From positions 62,001 to 126,000 of the forward strand of contig JAWKLQ010000032.1 of the NCBI GenBank assembly GCA_041392665.1: DNA of 64,000 nucleotides, written 5' to 3'. This DNA is from Flavilitoribacter sp020436695. GTDB taxonomy: Bacteria; Bacteroidota; Bacteroidia; Chitinophagales; Saprospiraceae. A model generated the notes under the pieces. The model was not told where the DNA came from and did no database searches. It was given only the letters and a program-made list of their open reading frames with translations. Made by a program: the position numbers and the translations under genes. Below are positions 8,462-17,714 of this stretch, piece after piece. The first letter of the stretch is position 1. Each line of letters begins with the position of its first letter.

Positions 8462-9862
8462 TTAAATATTCGTATTAAAATGCAAAAACAGTCCGTGTTC
8501 AAACAGATGATTGTAGCTGTACTGAATACGAAATACCTTATCGTAATACAGGACAATATCCAACCCCAGGCCTCCACCCCATAACGCCCGGTTGCTGAAC
8601 GGATTCACTTCACTGGTGTAAGGATCATTTACTACGGCAATGCCCTGATTAAAACTAAGATAGGCCTTCATCGGCATTTTTCGAAAAGACTTAATGGGGA
8701 TAAATTTCCCGAAATTCAATTCTTTCGTAAATAACCGATAGCGCATAAAGGATTTAAGCAGGGCCATATCCATACCGTTAACCACATAGTATTCATAGCC
8801 GTACAGGTTGTTGCGGCCAAAACCAAAAGCACGGTATTCGTTGAACGGCTGCTGCTGACGGGTCATCGAGAGTTTAACGCCAAACTGAAAGCCGGTACTC
8901 CACCGGTCAGATAATGTCCAAAAATGATCGTAATTAGTTAATAAGGTTAGTGCATTGCGATCACTGAAGAAACCCAGCCCGTCCTTAATCAGTTCGGCGG
9001 TGAACAAATTTCCTTCCAGCGGGTAGGATCTGACATCTCTAAGATCATAAGTGAAATGATACCGCAGTGAAAAAAAACGCTGGTTTTTACGGCCATCCAG
9101 AAAAAAATCAGGATTGAGTTCGCTGGCGATGTAATCATCCACCTGGTTCTGCTGAAAGCGCAGCCGCAGGCCGTGGGTCAGGTGAAAGCCGGGGCGATAG
9201 ATCAGTCCGAATTCCGACCAGAAGCGCTGGAAAATGAAGCGACCGTCAGTATCTTTGTAAAAAAGTTGCTTGTTATCGATGGAATTGTAATTCAGCTCCC
9301 GGTTACGGGCGTAGGCAACCTCCGTCACAATGCCGAGCGTCTGGGCCCGGTCGATGTAGGGAAAAGAATATTTCAGGGAATAACTTCGCGTATATCCGTA
9401 TTTAGCCGTTAGCTTAAGCTTGTCTTTCTGTCCGGTAAAATTCAGATGGGCGAACTCGATACCGAAATTAATACGATCCAGAGAACGGTTCTGCTCTACC
9501 CACCATACGTTAAAGTTGCGGTCAATCAGTTCGAAGACGGGCACCGGGTAGATGTACCAGGTCTCGATCACAATGATCTCCAGGTTGATCTCGCCCTCAT
9601 TACCAACACTTTGATTGAAGGTCGCTTCATTGAACAGGCCGGTATTCATAACCAGATCCTTACTACGCTCCATCTGGACTTCCAGCAGAGAATCAGGTAC
9701 CAGATCACCACTTTTGAACAGCAACTCCCGCAGAATGATCTCATCTTTGGTTTTTTGGTTGCCCTGTATGGTGATCGCACCGATTCGAATCATGCCTTCC
9801 TGTGCCTCCACTATTCCCAGAAACGCCAACAATAAACCAGCGCTTAGCAGTAATTCTCTCAT
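8462..9862 (-). CDS. BamA/TamA-like outer-membrane protein with POTRA domain
   Basis: A 466-residue exported protein. A signal peptide (residues 1-20, ending IVEAQ) is followed by one POTRA-like domain (about 25-105) with the typical phrases IRIGAITIQGNQKTKDEIILRELLF and LVMNTGLFNEATF. The rest is a beta barrel of alternating aromatic strands, with a surface-antigen-like ending (FRIQYSYNHLFEHG). One POTRA is fewer than the five of BamA or three of TamA, so this is a short Omp85-family member rather than BamA itself. Its role in protein insertion or transport is inferred from the family. Confidence 0.8.
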   Translation of the reverse strand: MRELLLSAGLLLAFLGIVEAQEGMIRIGAITIQGNQKTKDEIILRELLFKSGDLVPDSLLEVQMERSKDLVMNTGLFNEATFNQSVGNEGEINLEIIVIETWYIYPVPVFELIDRNFNVWWVEQNRSLDRINFGIEFAHLNFTGQKDKLKLTAKYGYTRSYSLKYSFPYIDRAQTLGIVTEVAYARNRELNYNSIDNKQLFYKDTDGRFIFQRFWSEFGLIYRPGFHLTHGLRLRFQQNQVDDYIASELNPDFFLDGRKNQRFFSLRYHFTYDLRDVRSYPLEGNLFTAELIKDGLGFFSDRNALTLLTNYDHFWTLSDRWSTGFQFGVKLSMTRQQQPFNEYRAFGFGRNNLYGYEYYVVNGMDMALLKSFMRYRLFTKELNFGKFIPIKSFRKMPMKAYLSFNQGIAVVNDPYTSEVNPFSNRALWGGGLGLDIVLYYDKVFRIQYSYNHLFEHGLFLHFNTNI

Positions 9863-9952
9863 TCAGGCAATATACATTTTTTAGACGGTCAATAGCTGAG
9901 GGTTAACGGCAGATGGTCGGCCATATATCATGAACGGTTATTCGTTCATCGT

Positions 9953-11410
9953 CTACCGTGAACCGCCAACTGTTCTCTGATACAGTTCCAGTTCCATAGT
10001 CGGCAATGGTAACCGACGCCCTAAATGGGTTGGGGGTGATAGCGTGTCTTTTTTTTCGAGGATCAGAAATTGATACTGATCCAGCTTGTCGGATGTGGTG
10101 TCTATACTGATGTGGTACAGCCGGTAAAGATATCCTACCAGACTGGCCGTGTATGCCCGCGAGCCGATTACGTATCCCGCAGGGACAACCGCTCCGATCT
10201 CCTGAACATCGTGCAGTACCGCCCGGTCTCGGCCGGTGACTTTCCCCAAACGGGAAAAGCTAAAGGCTATGGAACCAATGAGCAGGCTGCCGATCAGAAT
10301 TGTAACAAAATTAGCTTTTGATCGCTCCAAATTCAATAGCTCCGTCCATTTTTGTACGATCGGTGCGATACAAATACCCATAGCTAGTGGGAAATAGGGA
10401 CAGGCCGGCAGTAAATAGTAAAATGCCTGTCGGGGAGAAATGGCCAGAGGCAGTGAAGCGGAAAAGCCGATCAGCAGAAGCACTAAGGCCCATCTTCCCT
10501 TTTCTCCGAAAAACTGCCGGTGGATCTGTTTGCGGCCAATCAACAGCAACAAGGCAGTCAACACCAGAGCCGGGCTCAGGATCTGCAATAATCGCCCAAC
10601 GATATACAAACGATTTTCCCGGTAATGATAGGTAGTACGTTCACCACGGATACTGGCTACCACCTGGCTGTCGAAATATTTGCTCAAGCTGTCATATGCT
10701 GTATCGAAAGAGAGTAGCACCGCATAGCTCAGTCCGAATGCCGCCAAAAGAATGGAAGTACGCAGCAGCATACCGCTAAAACTATATTTTTGGAATACCA
10801 GCCAATGGATTCCCCAAAAAGCCAGTGGGAAAAGACCGACGAATCCTTTGGAAAGTGTAGCTGCTACCAGGGAAATACCCGCCAACGTTATCCATAGAGC
10901 CGTACGGCCATTCAGGAGATGATCACTGACCCGCAGCATCAGATAGACGGCCAACAAGGTAAACAGTCCCATAGTACCCTCCAGGATATTGGCCGGATAA
11001 TACAGATACACTACCTCATTGAGTATCCATAGGAATAAGGGTATAAACCAAAGTTTCCTCAGCGAGTGATCATTGGAAAACAGGAATCGCCAGATCGCGA
11101 CGATCAAAAAAACAGAACCTCCCAATACCGCTAATGTGTATAGCCGCTCCACGATCAGATGATCTCCAAATAAAGTGAAAAAAAGAGATTGAAGACCAAA
11201 GACCAGTGGCGGATGCTCGTGGAACACCGGAAAGATCGTTTCCGTCAACTGCGGATACCAGAAACTCCCCTCTCCGGCAGCCATATTCCTTGACAATACC
11301 GCGTACCACAACCCGTCATTATACATGCTGCGCTGTACCAGATCCGGTCCGGACAGGAAAAAGAAGGGGATAAGCGGTAGCAGATATAGAATAAAAGCGC
11401 GGTCTTTCAT
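9953..11410 (-). CDS. Family 39 (ArnT/PMT-like) glycosyltransferase
   Basis: About 485 residues with roughly ten or more hydrophobic segments. Near the N-terminus, in the first extracytoplasmic loop, are the Asp motif SMYNDGLWYAVLSRNMA (D32) and the HEHPPLVFGLQ motif (64-74), both typical of GT-C enzymes of the ArnT/PMT family, which move a sugar from a polyprenyl phosphate onto lipid or protein. Start at ATG 11410; a GTG at 11422 is less likely. Acceptor and sugar are unknown. It is transcribed away from the protease gene at 11586. Confidence 0.82.
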   Translation of the reverse strand: MKDRAFILYLLPLIPFFFLSGPDLVQRSMYNDGLWYAVLSRNMAAGEGSFWYPQLTETIFPVFHEHPPLVFGLQSLFFTLFGDHLIVERLYTLAVLGGSVFLIVAIWRFLFSNDHSLRKLWFIPLFLWILNEVVYLYYPANILEGTMGLFTLLAVYLMLRVSDHLLNGRTALWITLAGISLVAATLSKGFVGLFPLAFWGIHWLVFQKYSFSGMLLRTSILLAAFGLSYAVLLSFDTAYDSLSKYFDSQVVASIRGERTTYHYRENRLYIVGRLLQILSPALVLTALLLLIGRKQIHRQFFGEKGRWALVLLLIGFSASLPLAISPRQAFYYLLPACPYFPLAMGICIAPIVQKWTELLNLERSKANFVTILIGSLLIGSIAFSFSRLGKVTGRDRAVLHDVQEIGAVVPAGYVIGSRAYTASLVGYLYRLYHISIDTTSDKLDQYQFLILEKKDTLSPPTHLGRRLPLPTMELELYQRTVGGSR

Positions 11411-11585
11411 GGCCGGAAGCACTTAAAAACTGCAAGATACGTCTTGAGAAGTCGACTTCCTAGCCGGGAAGCTCTCCGACCGAATTTTCACCGTATGTAT
11501 AAGAAATCGTAACTTCTGTCTATGTCGACTTGATCCTGCCTGAAATAATATGCAATTTACATCAGCTAGCACAACCCGACTGTTC

Positions 11586-12569
11586 ATGAAGTATGTTTAC
11601 CCGTATCCAATTCCGGTGATATGGGCTTTGGTTTTTTGTTGTTTATACACCAACAAGGCCATTGCTCATAAACTCCCGGATGATTATTTTTTCACCTGTG
11701 ACCTGCATTTTCCTCTGGCGGTCCAGTCCTCACCCAATACCATTCATATCCCTTTTAAAATGGTGGGACGCCTCATTGCCGTCGAAGCCCGGGCCGATAC
11801 GGTAGCCGGTACTTTTATCGTGGATACCGGAGCCGAGCGCTTACTACTGAACAGAAACCACTTTCGGGAACGGTACTACGAACAATTTACCTCTGTGGGC
11901 AATACAGGTATGGTCCAGGCTGTAAGTCAGCGTTGGGTGGACAGTCTCTTCTGGGACAACCTGACTTTTCCGGAGGTAAAGGCCAATGTTTTGGATCTGT
12001 CTCATATCGAACGGAAGAAACACATACGGCTGGTCGGCATCATCGGTCAGAATGTTTTTGCCGATTTTGAGCTGTTCCTGGATTTTCAGTCACAACAGTT
12101 GGTGCTTACCCGGCTGGATGCGGCGGGCAACCGGCTAGACCCGGATGCGATCTGGGAAAGTCCTTATGACAGTCTGGATTTCCGTTTGGTAGAACACCTG
12201 ATCATGGTAGAAGCTGAAGTACAAGGCAGAACCTTAAAATTCAATCTCGACAGTGGGGCGGAAGTCAATCTGCTGGATCGCCGGGTCAAAAGAAAAGTAT
12301 TGGATGATTTTGAGATTGTCAAGCGGGTCAAAATGGTTGGTACCGGTCAAAAGCAGATCGAGGTGCTGGCCGGAGTACTACATCATGTACGATGCGGCAA
12401 TCAGGAAAACGAGGAGATGCGTACGCTGATAACCAACTTAAGCCAAATGAGCACTAATTTTGGCACCAGAATTGACGGGGTGATCGGCTATGAATTTCTC
12501 AACAGCCGTCGCACGCTCATCAATTATAAACGGCGAAAATTGTATTTTTTCCGCCCACAAAGGCCCTGA
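11586..12569 (+). CDS. Exported retropepsin-like aspartic protease
   Basis: A 327-residue protein starting at the ATG at 11586, which begins a signal peptide (MKYVYPYPIPVIWALVFCCL, ending near AIAHK); an ATG at 11550 is possible. It contains two Asp-protease half-sites in tandem, FIVDTGAERLLL (D80-T-G) and FNLDSGAEVNLL (D222-S-G), about 140 residues apart, so one chain should form the full two-lobed active site. Such pseudo-dimeric retropepsin-like proteins are common in Bacteroidota with few known substrates. It is the first of four rightward genes for exported proteins and lies four bases upstream of the next. Confidence 0.82.
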   Translation: MKYVYPYPIPVIWALVFCCLYTNKAIAHKLPDDYFFTCDLHFPLAVQSSPNTIHIPFKMVGRLIAVEARADTVAGTFIVDTGAERLLLNRNHFRERYYEQFTSVGNTGMVQAVSQRWVDSLFWDNLTFPEVKANVLDLSHIERKKHIRLVGIIGQNVFADFELFLDFQSQQLVLTRLDAAGNRLDPDAIWESPYDSLDFRLVEHLIMVEAEVQGRTLKFNLDSGAEVNLLDRRVKRKVLDDFEIVKRVKMVGTGQKQIEVLAGVLHHVRCGNQENEEMRTLITNLSQMSTNFGTRIDGVIGYEFLNSRRTLINYKRRKLYFFRPQRP

Positions 12570-12573
12570 CAGT

Positions 12574-13536
12574 ATGAAGAAAATAGGCACATATCTTGGG
12601 CAATGCCTTCTGGGCTTACTATGTTATTGCGGAACAGGCAATGCGCTTTCCGCTCAGATCTACTTCTTTGACGGAGATGAGGTCGTCTTTGAATTTGACG
12701 ACCGACTCTATGCCAAAGCGGCCCGGGAGGGACAGGAGGATCAGCTTGATTTTGCCGATCTGAAGATCCATGAAGTGATCGTCAGCGGCAATCTGGAGGA
12801 GTGGGCCAGGGAAGACTGGCGGATGAAAAAAGTAGGCCGCCACAAATATCAGCTTCGCAAGCCCATTGAAAAATTTAATGATCCCTTTACCACCGAATTC
12901 AAATTCCTGGTGAACGGTAAATACTGGATCGAAGCCCTTCCCGGTCCGGAAAAGCAGAAAGTGCTGTCCAACGATTTCTGGGAAGAGACTTTCGACTTGA
13001 CTTTAAATACCGTAGATCCTGATCCGGAGGGTAATACGCTCTTCCAGCTTAAAGGCTATGAAGAGGCCCGGGAAGTGATCCTGGCCGGCAGCTTCAACAA
13101 CTGGAATGAGCACTACCTGAAAATGCAACGGATGCCGGGCGGTTGGGAAGTACGGATCGATCTCCCTCCCGGGCGTTACGAATACAAATTTATCGCCGAC
13201 GGTGAATGGCTGCACGATCCGGCCAATCCCGACAAGGTGCGCAATGAGCACTTCACATTCAATTCTGTCCTACAGGTTAAAGAAGCGGTCACTTTTCAAC
13301 TAGAAGATTTCCCGAATGCCCAAAAGGTGATCCTGGCCGGTTCTTTCAATGATTGGAAAGAAAACGATATCCGAATGGACCGGCGGGATGGCAAATGGAT
13401 CGTGACGCTTCATCTTACCGGTGGTAAACACTTCTATAAATTTATCGTAGACGGGCAATGGATCACCGATCCGGCCAATCCGATCCGGGAAAACGACCGG
13501 CACGGTCATGTCAATTCGGTGCTGATCGTCCGGTAA
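12574..13536 (+). CDS. Exported protein with tandem CBM48/AMPK-type domains
   Basis: A 320-residue protein from the ATG at 12574, four bases after the preceding stop, with a signal peptide ending near ALSAQ. It holds three successive early-set beta-sandwich domains of the isoamylase-N/CBM48 type: a divergent first (VIVSGNLEEWAREDW, about 65-140) and two near-identical in pattern (VILAGSFNNWNEHYLKM and VILAGSFNDWKENDIRM, each ending FIxDGxWxxDPANP). These domains bind alpha-glucans in glycogen enzymes and AMPK. Here there is no catalytic domain, so it is probably a binding or structural protein. The CBM48 assignment is firm, the ligand is not. Confidence 0.85.
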   Translation: MKKIGTYLGQCLLGLLCYCGTGNALSAQIYFFDGDEVVFEFDDRLYAKAAREGQEDQLDFADLKIHEVIVSGNLEEWAREDWRMKKVGRHKYQLRKPIEKFNDPFTTEFKFLVNGKYWIEALPGPEKQKVLSNDFWEETFDLTLNTVDPDPEGNTLFQLKGYEEAREVILAGSFNNWNEHYLKMQRMPGGWEVRIDLPPGRYEYKFIADGEWLHDPANPDKVRNEHFTFNSVLQVKEAVTFQLEDFPNAQKVILAGSFNDWKENDIRMDRRDGKWIVTLHLTGGKHFYKFIVDGQWITDPANPIRENDRHGHVNSVLIVR

Positions 13537-13678
13537 AAAATATTTTTTTGTTGATCGGTAACTTTTTTCGTTCTATATACATTGATAGATGAAGACCTAC
13601 TTTCACAAGGTTTTTCACCTTTTTTCTTCCTTCTTCTACGGCTTTCTTTTTTCTAATTTCAGTAAACAATCCGAGACA

Positions 13679-14572
13679 ATGAAAAACTCCATTACACTTT
13701 TAGCCCTGTTGATCAGTACCAGTCTGTTCGGGCAGGCTACCGGAAAAGTAGAATACAAACACCTGGGCGTCTCCTTCACCATTCCCGACGGCTGGATGGG
13801 ACAGGAAGCGGAAATGGGATACCTCATTGCTTCCAACAACATACCGGGACTGATCCTTTTGATGCCGCACGATCAACCTTATACCGTCGAACAATTAAAA
13901 ACGCAGGCTCAGGCCGGCCTGAATGAAGGCAACGGTACCAACCTCCAGATGAGCGGCGCTATTTCCGAGCTGACCTCCAATGCCGTAGGTGCAGAATTCA
14001 ACGGTACGCTGGAATGGCAACCTGCCAAAGCCTATATCATCGGCATGAGTAATCCGCACGGGTATGGTCTCAGTATTATGGCCATTACCACTTCCGATAA
14101 ATACAACGATAGTTACCCAGGCTATGCTAAGGCCGTTATGAAAAGTGTGCAGTTTAGCCAACCGGAATCCAAAGAAGATATCGGTGAATGGAAGGAATGG
14201 ATGAAAGGGGTAAAACTGACCTACATGGAATCCTACTCTTCCATCAGTCCCGGAGTTGACGGAATGACCGGCGGCGGTTACAGTTTTTCCAAGGAGATCG
14301 ACCTGTGTAGCGCCGGCTATTTTATTTATTACGGCAGCAGCAATATCAGTACGGGCAGTGATAATTCATCCGCGTATAGCAACTCTAAGGATAGCGGTAA
14401 CGGCAGCTGGGATATTCGGGTAGGGCCGGATGGGAATCCGGTACTGGTGCTGAGTTTCAATACCGGGGAGACGGCTTCTTATACACTTACCTATAAGGAT
14501 AAGAAATTGTATCTGAACGGCACGCGTTATTTCCGCACCAAGGAAGGACAGTATGCTCCTTCCTGTAACTAA
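13679..14572 (+). CDS. Secreted protein of unknown function
   Basis: A 297-residue protein. The ATG at 13679 starts a clean signal peptide (MKNSITLLALLISTSLFGQ); the frame extends upstream to 13589 but that extension is phenylalanine-rich and unlike coding sequence. The mature N-terminal part (KHLGVSFTIPDGWMGQE through ISELTSNAVG) has the look of the PsbP/DUF1795-like fold found in many small exported proteins. The C-terminal third is rich in Ser, Gly and Asn with an ISTGSDNSSAYSNSKDSGN stretch and ends in YFRTKEGQYAPSC. I recognise no enzyme motif. It is the third gene of the 11586-15470 group. Confidence 0.6.
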   Translation: MKNSITLLALLISTSLFGQATGKVEYKHLGVSFTIPDGWMGQEAEMGYLIASNNIPGLILLMPHDQPYTVEQLKTQAQAGLNEGNGTNLQMSGAISELTSNAVGAEFNGTLEWQPAKAYIIGMSNPHGYGLSIMAITTSDKYNDSYPGYAKAVMKSVQFSQPESKEDIGEWKEWMKGVKLTYMESYSSISPGVDGMTGGGYSFSKEIDLCSAGYFIYYGSSNISTGSDNSSAYSNSKDSGNGSWDIRVGPDGNPVLVLSFNTGETASYTLTYKDKKLYLNGTRYFRTKEGQYAPSCN

Positions 14573-14591
14573 TCAATACTTTCAGATTCAT

Positions 14592-15470
14592 ATGCGCTCT
14601 TTTTTCCAGGTATTTCTGTTTTGCTGCATACCATTCATAAACTATGCTCAGGGATCTGAGCTTATTCAAATTAAGCAAACTTCCTACGAGGATCGGCCTC
14701 ATTTCGTGATCTCCACTCCTGCGGCGACCTATTATTATGATATAGCCGGCGGTGGATTATCGCGTATGATTGATCGGGACGGACTGGATTGGATCGCTTT
14801 CAGGAAAGACCCCTGGGACACCTATCCGGCATCCGCCGCTTCCTCCTATCGCGGCATCCCAAATCTGGTCTACCGCTCGGAAGAAGGCGGGGCCGGCCAT
14901 CCGGGCCATGACCGGTGTAGCAGTGAGATCATTGATAAAAACACCATTCGCTCCGTCAGCACAGGTGGAAAATGGAAATGGACCTGGACGTTCCACGAGC
15001 AATTTGCCGAACTCGCTATTGATCAAGTCGATCCCGATCACCCCTACTGGTTTCTGTACGAAGGTACGCCCGGAGGGCGATTTGAACCCGGCCGGCAGTA
15101 TTTCGGTCTGGAATCCGGTGGCCCGATCTATGCACAACCCGATCTGATCAAAGGGAGTCAGTTGAGCGGTTTCTGGCAATGGATCTATTTTGGCCACCGG
15201 GATGTGGATCGGGTGTTATGCCTGGCGCAAATTACATCCGATGACCAAAAGGACATGTACTCCTACATGGGAGCTTCGCCTGCAGGCAATGCCTCGCCCG
15301 ACGGTATGGTCGTATTTGGCTTCGGACGGGCAGAAGGCGCACAACCGTTGCTGAAAAAAGCCAATACTTTCCTGCTGGGATTTTACGAACGCAGGATCGA
15401 TAGCCCCAAAGACCATCGGCTGGTGCGTAAGATGATCCGCAAACAGTTGAAAAGAAAAAACCGGGACTGA
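14592..15470 (+). CDS. Exported protein of unknown function, beta-rich
   Basis: A 292-residue protein from the ATG at 14592, nineteen bases after the previous gene, beginning with a signal peptide (MRSFFQVFLFCCIPFINYAQ). The body is rich in aromatic residues and glycine (YYYDIAGGGLSRMIDRDGLDWIAF, GGAGHPGHDRCSSEI, GKWKWTWTFHEQFAELAID), which suggests a beta-sandwich related to carbohydrate-active or galactose-mutarotase-like folds. No catalytic motif can be named. It is probably cotranscribed with the three genes before it. A hairpin overlapping the stop codon is the likely end of the transcript. Confidence 0.6.
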   Translation: MRSFFQVFLFCCIPFINYAQGSELIQIKQTSYEDRPHFVISTPAATYYYDIAGGGLSRMIDRDGLDWIAFRKDPWDTYPASAASSYRGIPNLVYRSEEGGAGHPGHDRCSSEIIDKNTIRSVSTGGKWKWTWTFHEQFAELAIDQVDPDHPYWFLYEGTPGGRFEPGRQYFGLESGGPIYAQPDLIKGSQLSGFWQWIYFGHRDVDRVLCLAQITSDDQKDMYSYMGASPAGNASPDGMVVFGFGRAEGAQPLLKKANTFLLGFYERRIDSPKDHRLVRKMIRKQLKRKNRD

Positions 15471-15482
15471 CCAGCCCCGGTT
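15459..15482. terminator. Bidirectional terminator overlapping a stop codon
   Basis: AACCGGG at 15459-15465 pairs with CCCGGTT at 15476-15482, with the TGA of the rightward gene in the loop. Read on the minus strand the stem is followed by TTTTTTCTTTT, a good intrinsic terminator for the leftward gene ending at 15558. Confidence 0.6.
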
Positions 15483-15514
15483 CCTAATACAGTCGGTGTG
15501 AATTTTTGTCTGAT

Positions 15515-15525
15515 AGTCGTAAGTC
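15515..15525 (-). repeat. GACTTACGACT word, reverse orientation
   Basis: An exact copy of the 11-base word on the minus strand, between two convergent genes. A partial palindrome with the nearby CGACTTACC (15543-15551) surrounds it. Confidence 0.5.
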
Positions 15526-15557
15526 GGTCCAAACAATCCGACCGACTTACCGCTAAC

Positions 15558-16742
15558 TCACAATTCCATTACCTGCAATTGTTCTATCGCATCATCCAGA
15601 TCAATATTACCTTTGCGATAACGCTCCAGAAGCGATTGCTTGGCCACGATCTTTATTTTTTCGGGCCAGTCCTGTTCGCCGTCGCAGTCGCAATCGGGAA
15701 TACTCAGCTGAAAACTCAGTACTTCTTCGGGCTTTAAGTTGCGAACAGTGCTTCCATATTCGATTATGTTTGATTTAAAATCATTCAAAAAGGCATCGAA
15801 GTCCGGTGTTTCCTCTTCGTCGTCTTCGTCTTCGTCATCATCTCCGGCAATGACGATCCCCGTACCCCGCTTATCGCTTCTGATACTGTAACCGCTCAAT
15901 TCCAGAGGCATAAAAAACCCATGACGACGGGTAGTGAACTGATAGGTAAAAAGTGCTCCCATGCCGGGAATTTTCTCGATCTGTGCGTTCGGGGTGATAT
16001 AAAACCCATCACCAAGATCGCTTTGATAAAGGCGTTTGAAGATCGAATGCAGCAGGGTAAGCTCGCGATCCTGATCGGGATCTATTTTTTCATTCTCGGT
16101 ATACTCAATCTTATTAACCAAAGCCTTTCGGTCTATTTTTTCCATACGATAATCCTGCACGATCTGTTGCCGGATCACTGCCGTAAAACCACGCTCACCG
16201 GACGTAGGCTCCGGCATTCCCACTGCAGCCTCACTCCACAGGAAAGGAGATTTGCCTCCTCTGGAATATTTAATACAGATCTTTTCTGCGGCCGGCACCT
16301 TAGTCAACAGGTAGGCATAGTCCGCCAGAAAAGTTTCCGTCACTTCTTTGAACCCGGCCATATCCATGACTTGAATGGTATCTTTCGGGAAGCGGTAAAC
16401 GGTAGTAGCTTTTTGATTATCCCGATCAACCCTTACGCTACCCGCTCCCGCTCTGCCTCTTATTACATTGCCCCCTTTGTCTCCACCCACCGCGATCTCC
16501 GGTGCAACTAATAATCCCATGCCGCCCCATGAACTACGGATAGTAAACAATACTCCAAATCCCTCAATGTATGCGCCTTCACAAGCGTGTGACTGCCACC
16601 CACCGGCTGTACGCTCTTCCAGCAGTTCGCTCAGTATCTTCTCTGCCACTTCAATATCCCGCTTCATCCGTTTCTGATCGGTGTCCTGCCCCCAGAGCAA
16701 TGCCGTGATCAGCAGTAATGGTAAAATGCTTAAATATCTCAT
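15558..16742 (-). CDS. Secreted protein of unknown function, acidic linker
   Basis: About 394 residues from the ATG at 16742, which opens a signal peptide (MRYLSILPLLLITALLWGQ); a TTG at 16772 is less likely. The body has two similar halves rich in GxGxLFT-like strands, and a strongly acidic stretch (DDDEDEDDEEETPDF) near residue 310. It lies 180 bases downstream of the anti-sigma gene on the same strand, so it may be the output or a third part of the sigma/anti-sigma operon. I recognise no domain. Confidence 0.6.
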   Translation of the reverse strand: MRYLSILPLLLITALLWGQDTDQKRMKRDIEVAEKILSELLEERTAGGWQSHACEGAYIEGFGVLFTIRSSWGGMGLLVAPEIAVGGDKGGNVIRGRAGAGSVRVDRDNQKATTVYRFPKDTIQVMDMAGFKEVTETFLADYAYLLTKVPAAEKICIKYSRGGKSPFLWSEAAVGMPEPTSGERGFTAVIRQQIVQDYRMEKIDRKALVNKIEYTENEKIDPDQDRELTLLHSIFKRLYQSDLGDGFYITPNAQIEKIPGMGALFTYQFTTRRHGFFMPLELSGYSIRSDKRGTGIVIAGDDDEDEDDEEETPDFDAFLNDFKSNIIEYGSTVRNLKPEEVLSFQLSIPDCDCDGEQDWPEKIKIVAKQSLLERYRKGNIDLDDAIEQLQVMEL

Positions 16743-16922
16743 GTTCGTTAATTTTAAATTTAGTTGATCCAATACGCTGTGCGACTTAACTATTAGTCGA
16801 TCAATCGTAAGTCAACATCCCGTTTTCAAATAAATGCAAGCGTCAAAACTGATCAGTATATTGAATTCATTTTGCTTCCTAATCTTATGCACTTCTCAAT
16901 CCTCATTTCCCAATCCTCTCTC

Positions 16923-17714
16923 CTACCTACCCGCCACATTCTGAATATAATTGACCACCCGGGCTTCCGACTCCTGCCGGCTTCGTTCCACATTCTCATA
17001 CATGTTGGTCATATTGACATTGATGCGTTTGAGATCGGTTTGTCTGGTTTCCTGCCAGGTATTCCAGAATTCCACCAATAACAGGCGAAGTTCGTCCTGT
17101 TGCTCCAGTTGCAATTGTTGCATCAGTCCGGCGAAAAGGGGCATCTGCTCTTTAACAAACTCATCCTTCACCCGTTGCACCTGTTGGGCCTGAGTGTATT
17201 TCACTTGCTGCCATTGCTGCTGGCTTTCACTTTGTAATGCAGAAAATCGAACCTGCCAGAGGGAATCCATAGCCAACATCTTCCGGGTGAAAGCGTCCTG
17301 GTTATTAGCCAGTAACTGTTCAATATCCCGGGAAGGATCAATCGTTTCTTCAACGGATTCGACCGGTGTTTTTTGTAGTCGCTCGGGATGGCCAAAGCTG
17401 AGGATCAGGCCTCCTTCATCCGTTCTGATCTGGAAGTTAAACAGCCACAGCGCCAGTAGAACAGCCGCGGCGGCCCCTACCCGGTATAGCCATTTACGAT
17501 CAAAACTGCGCTCGGCCGGTAAATTGACCACCAGAGGCTGGGGTGGAGCGGTTTCCACTTCAGCCAGCCAGTCGCGGCTGCCTTGCAGCTCCTCCAATTC
17601 AGCCTGAACTTCCGGATGTTGCTTCAGCCAGTCCTCATATTCCTTTCGCTCCTCTACACTCATCTCGCCGTAGAGGTAATCCATCATTTGTGCTTGCCGA
17701 TCCAACTCATTCAT
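16923..17714 (-). CDS. Anti-sigma factor-like membrane protein
   Basis: A 263-residue single-pass membrane protein. Residues 1-50 resemble the anti-sigma domain (MNELDRQAQMMDYLYGEMSVEERKEYEDWL) but lack the HxxxCxxC zinc motif, a common variant. One membrane helix lies at about 75-95. The extracytoplasmic part is rich in Gln and predicted to be a long coiled coil (QQQWQQVKYTQAQQVQRV onward). The gene overlaps the end of the upstream sigma factor gene by 8 bases, the usual translational coupling of an ECF sigma factor and its inhibitor. The signal it senses is unknown. Confidence 0.78.
   Translation of the reverse strand: MNELDRQAQMMDYLYGEMSVEERKEYEDWLKQHPEVQAELEELQGSRDWLAEVETAPPQPLVVNLPAERSFDRKWLYRVGAAAAVLLALWLFNFQIRTDEGGLILSFGHPERLQKTPVESVEETIDPSRDIEQLLANNQDAFTRKMLAMDSLWQVRFSALQSESQQQWQQVKYTQAQQVQRVKDEFVKEQMPLFAGLMQQLQLEQQDELRLLLVEFWNTWQETRQTDLKRINVNMTNMYENVERSRQESEARVVNYIQNVAGR

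Noticed and set aside
12490..12573. Upstream extension of the CBM48 protein
   Set aside because: The extra 28 residues come from the previous gene's sequence; the ATG at 12574 starts a proper signal peptide.
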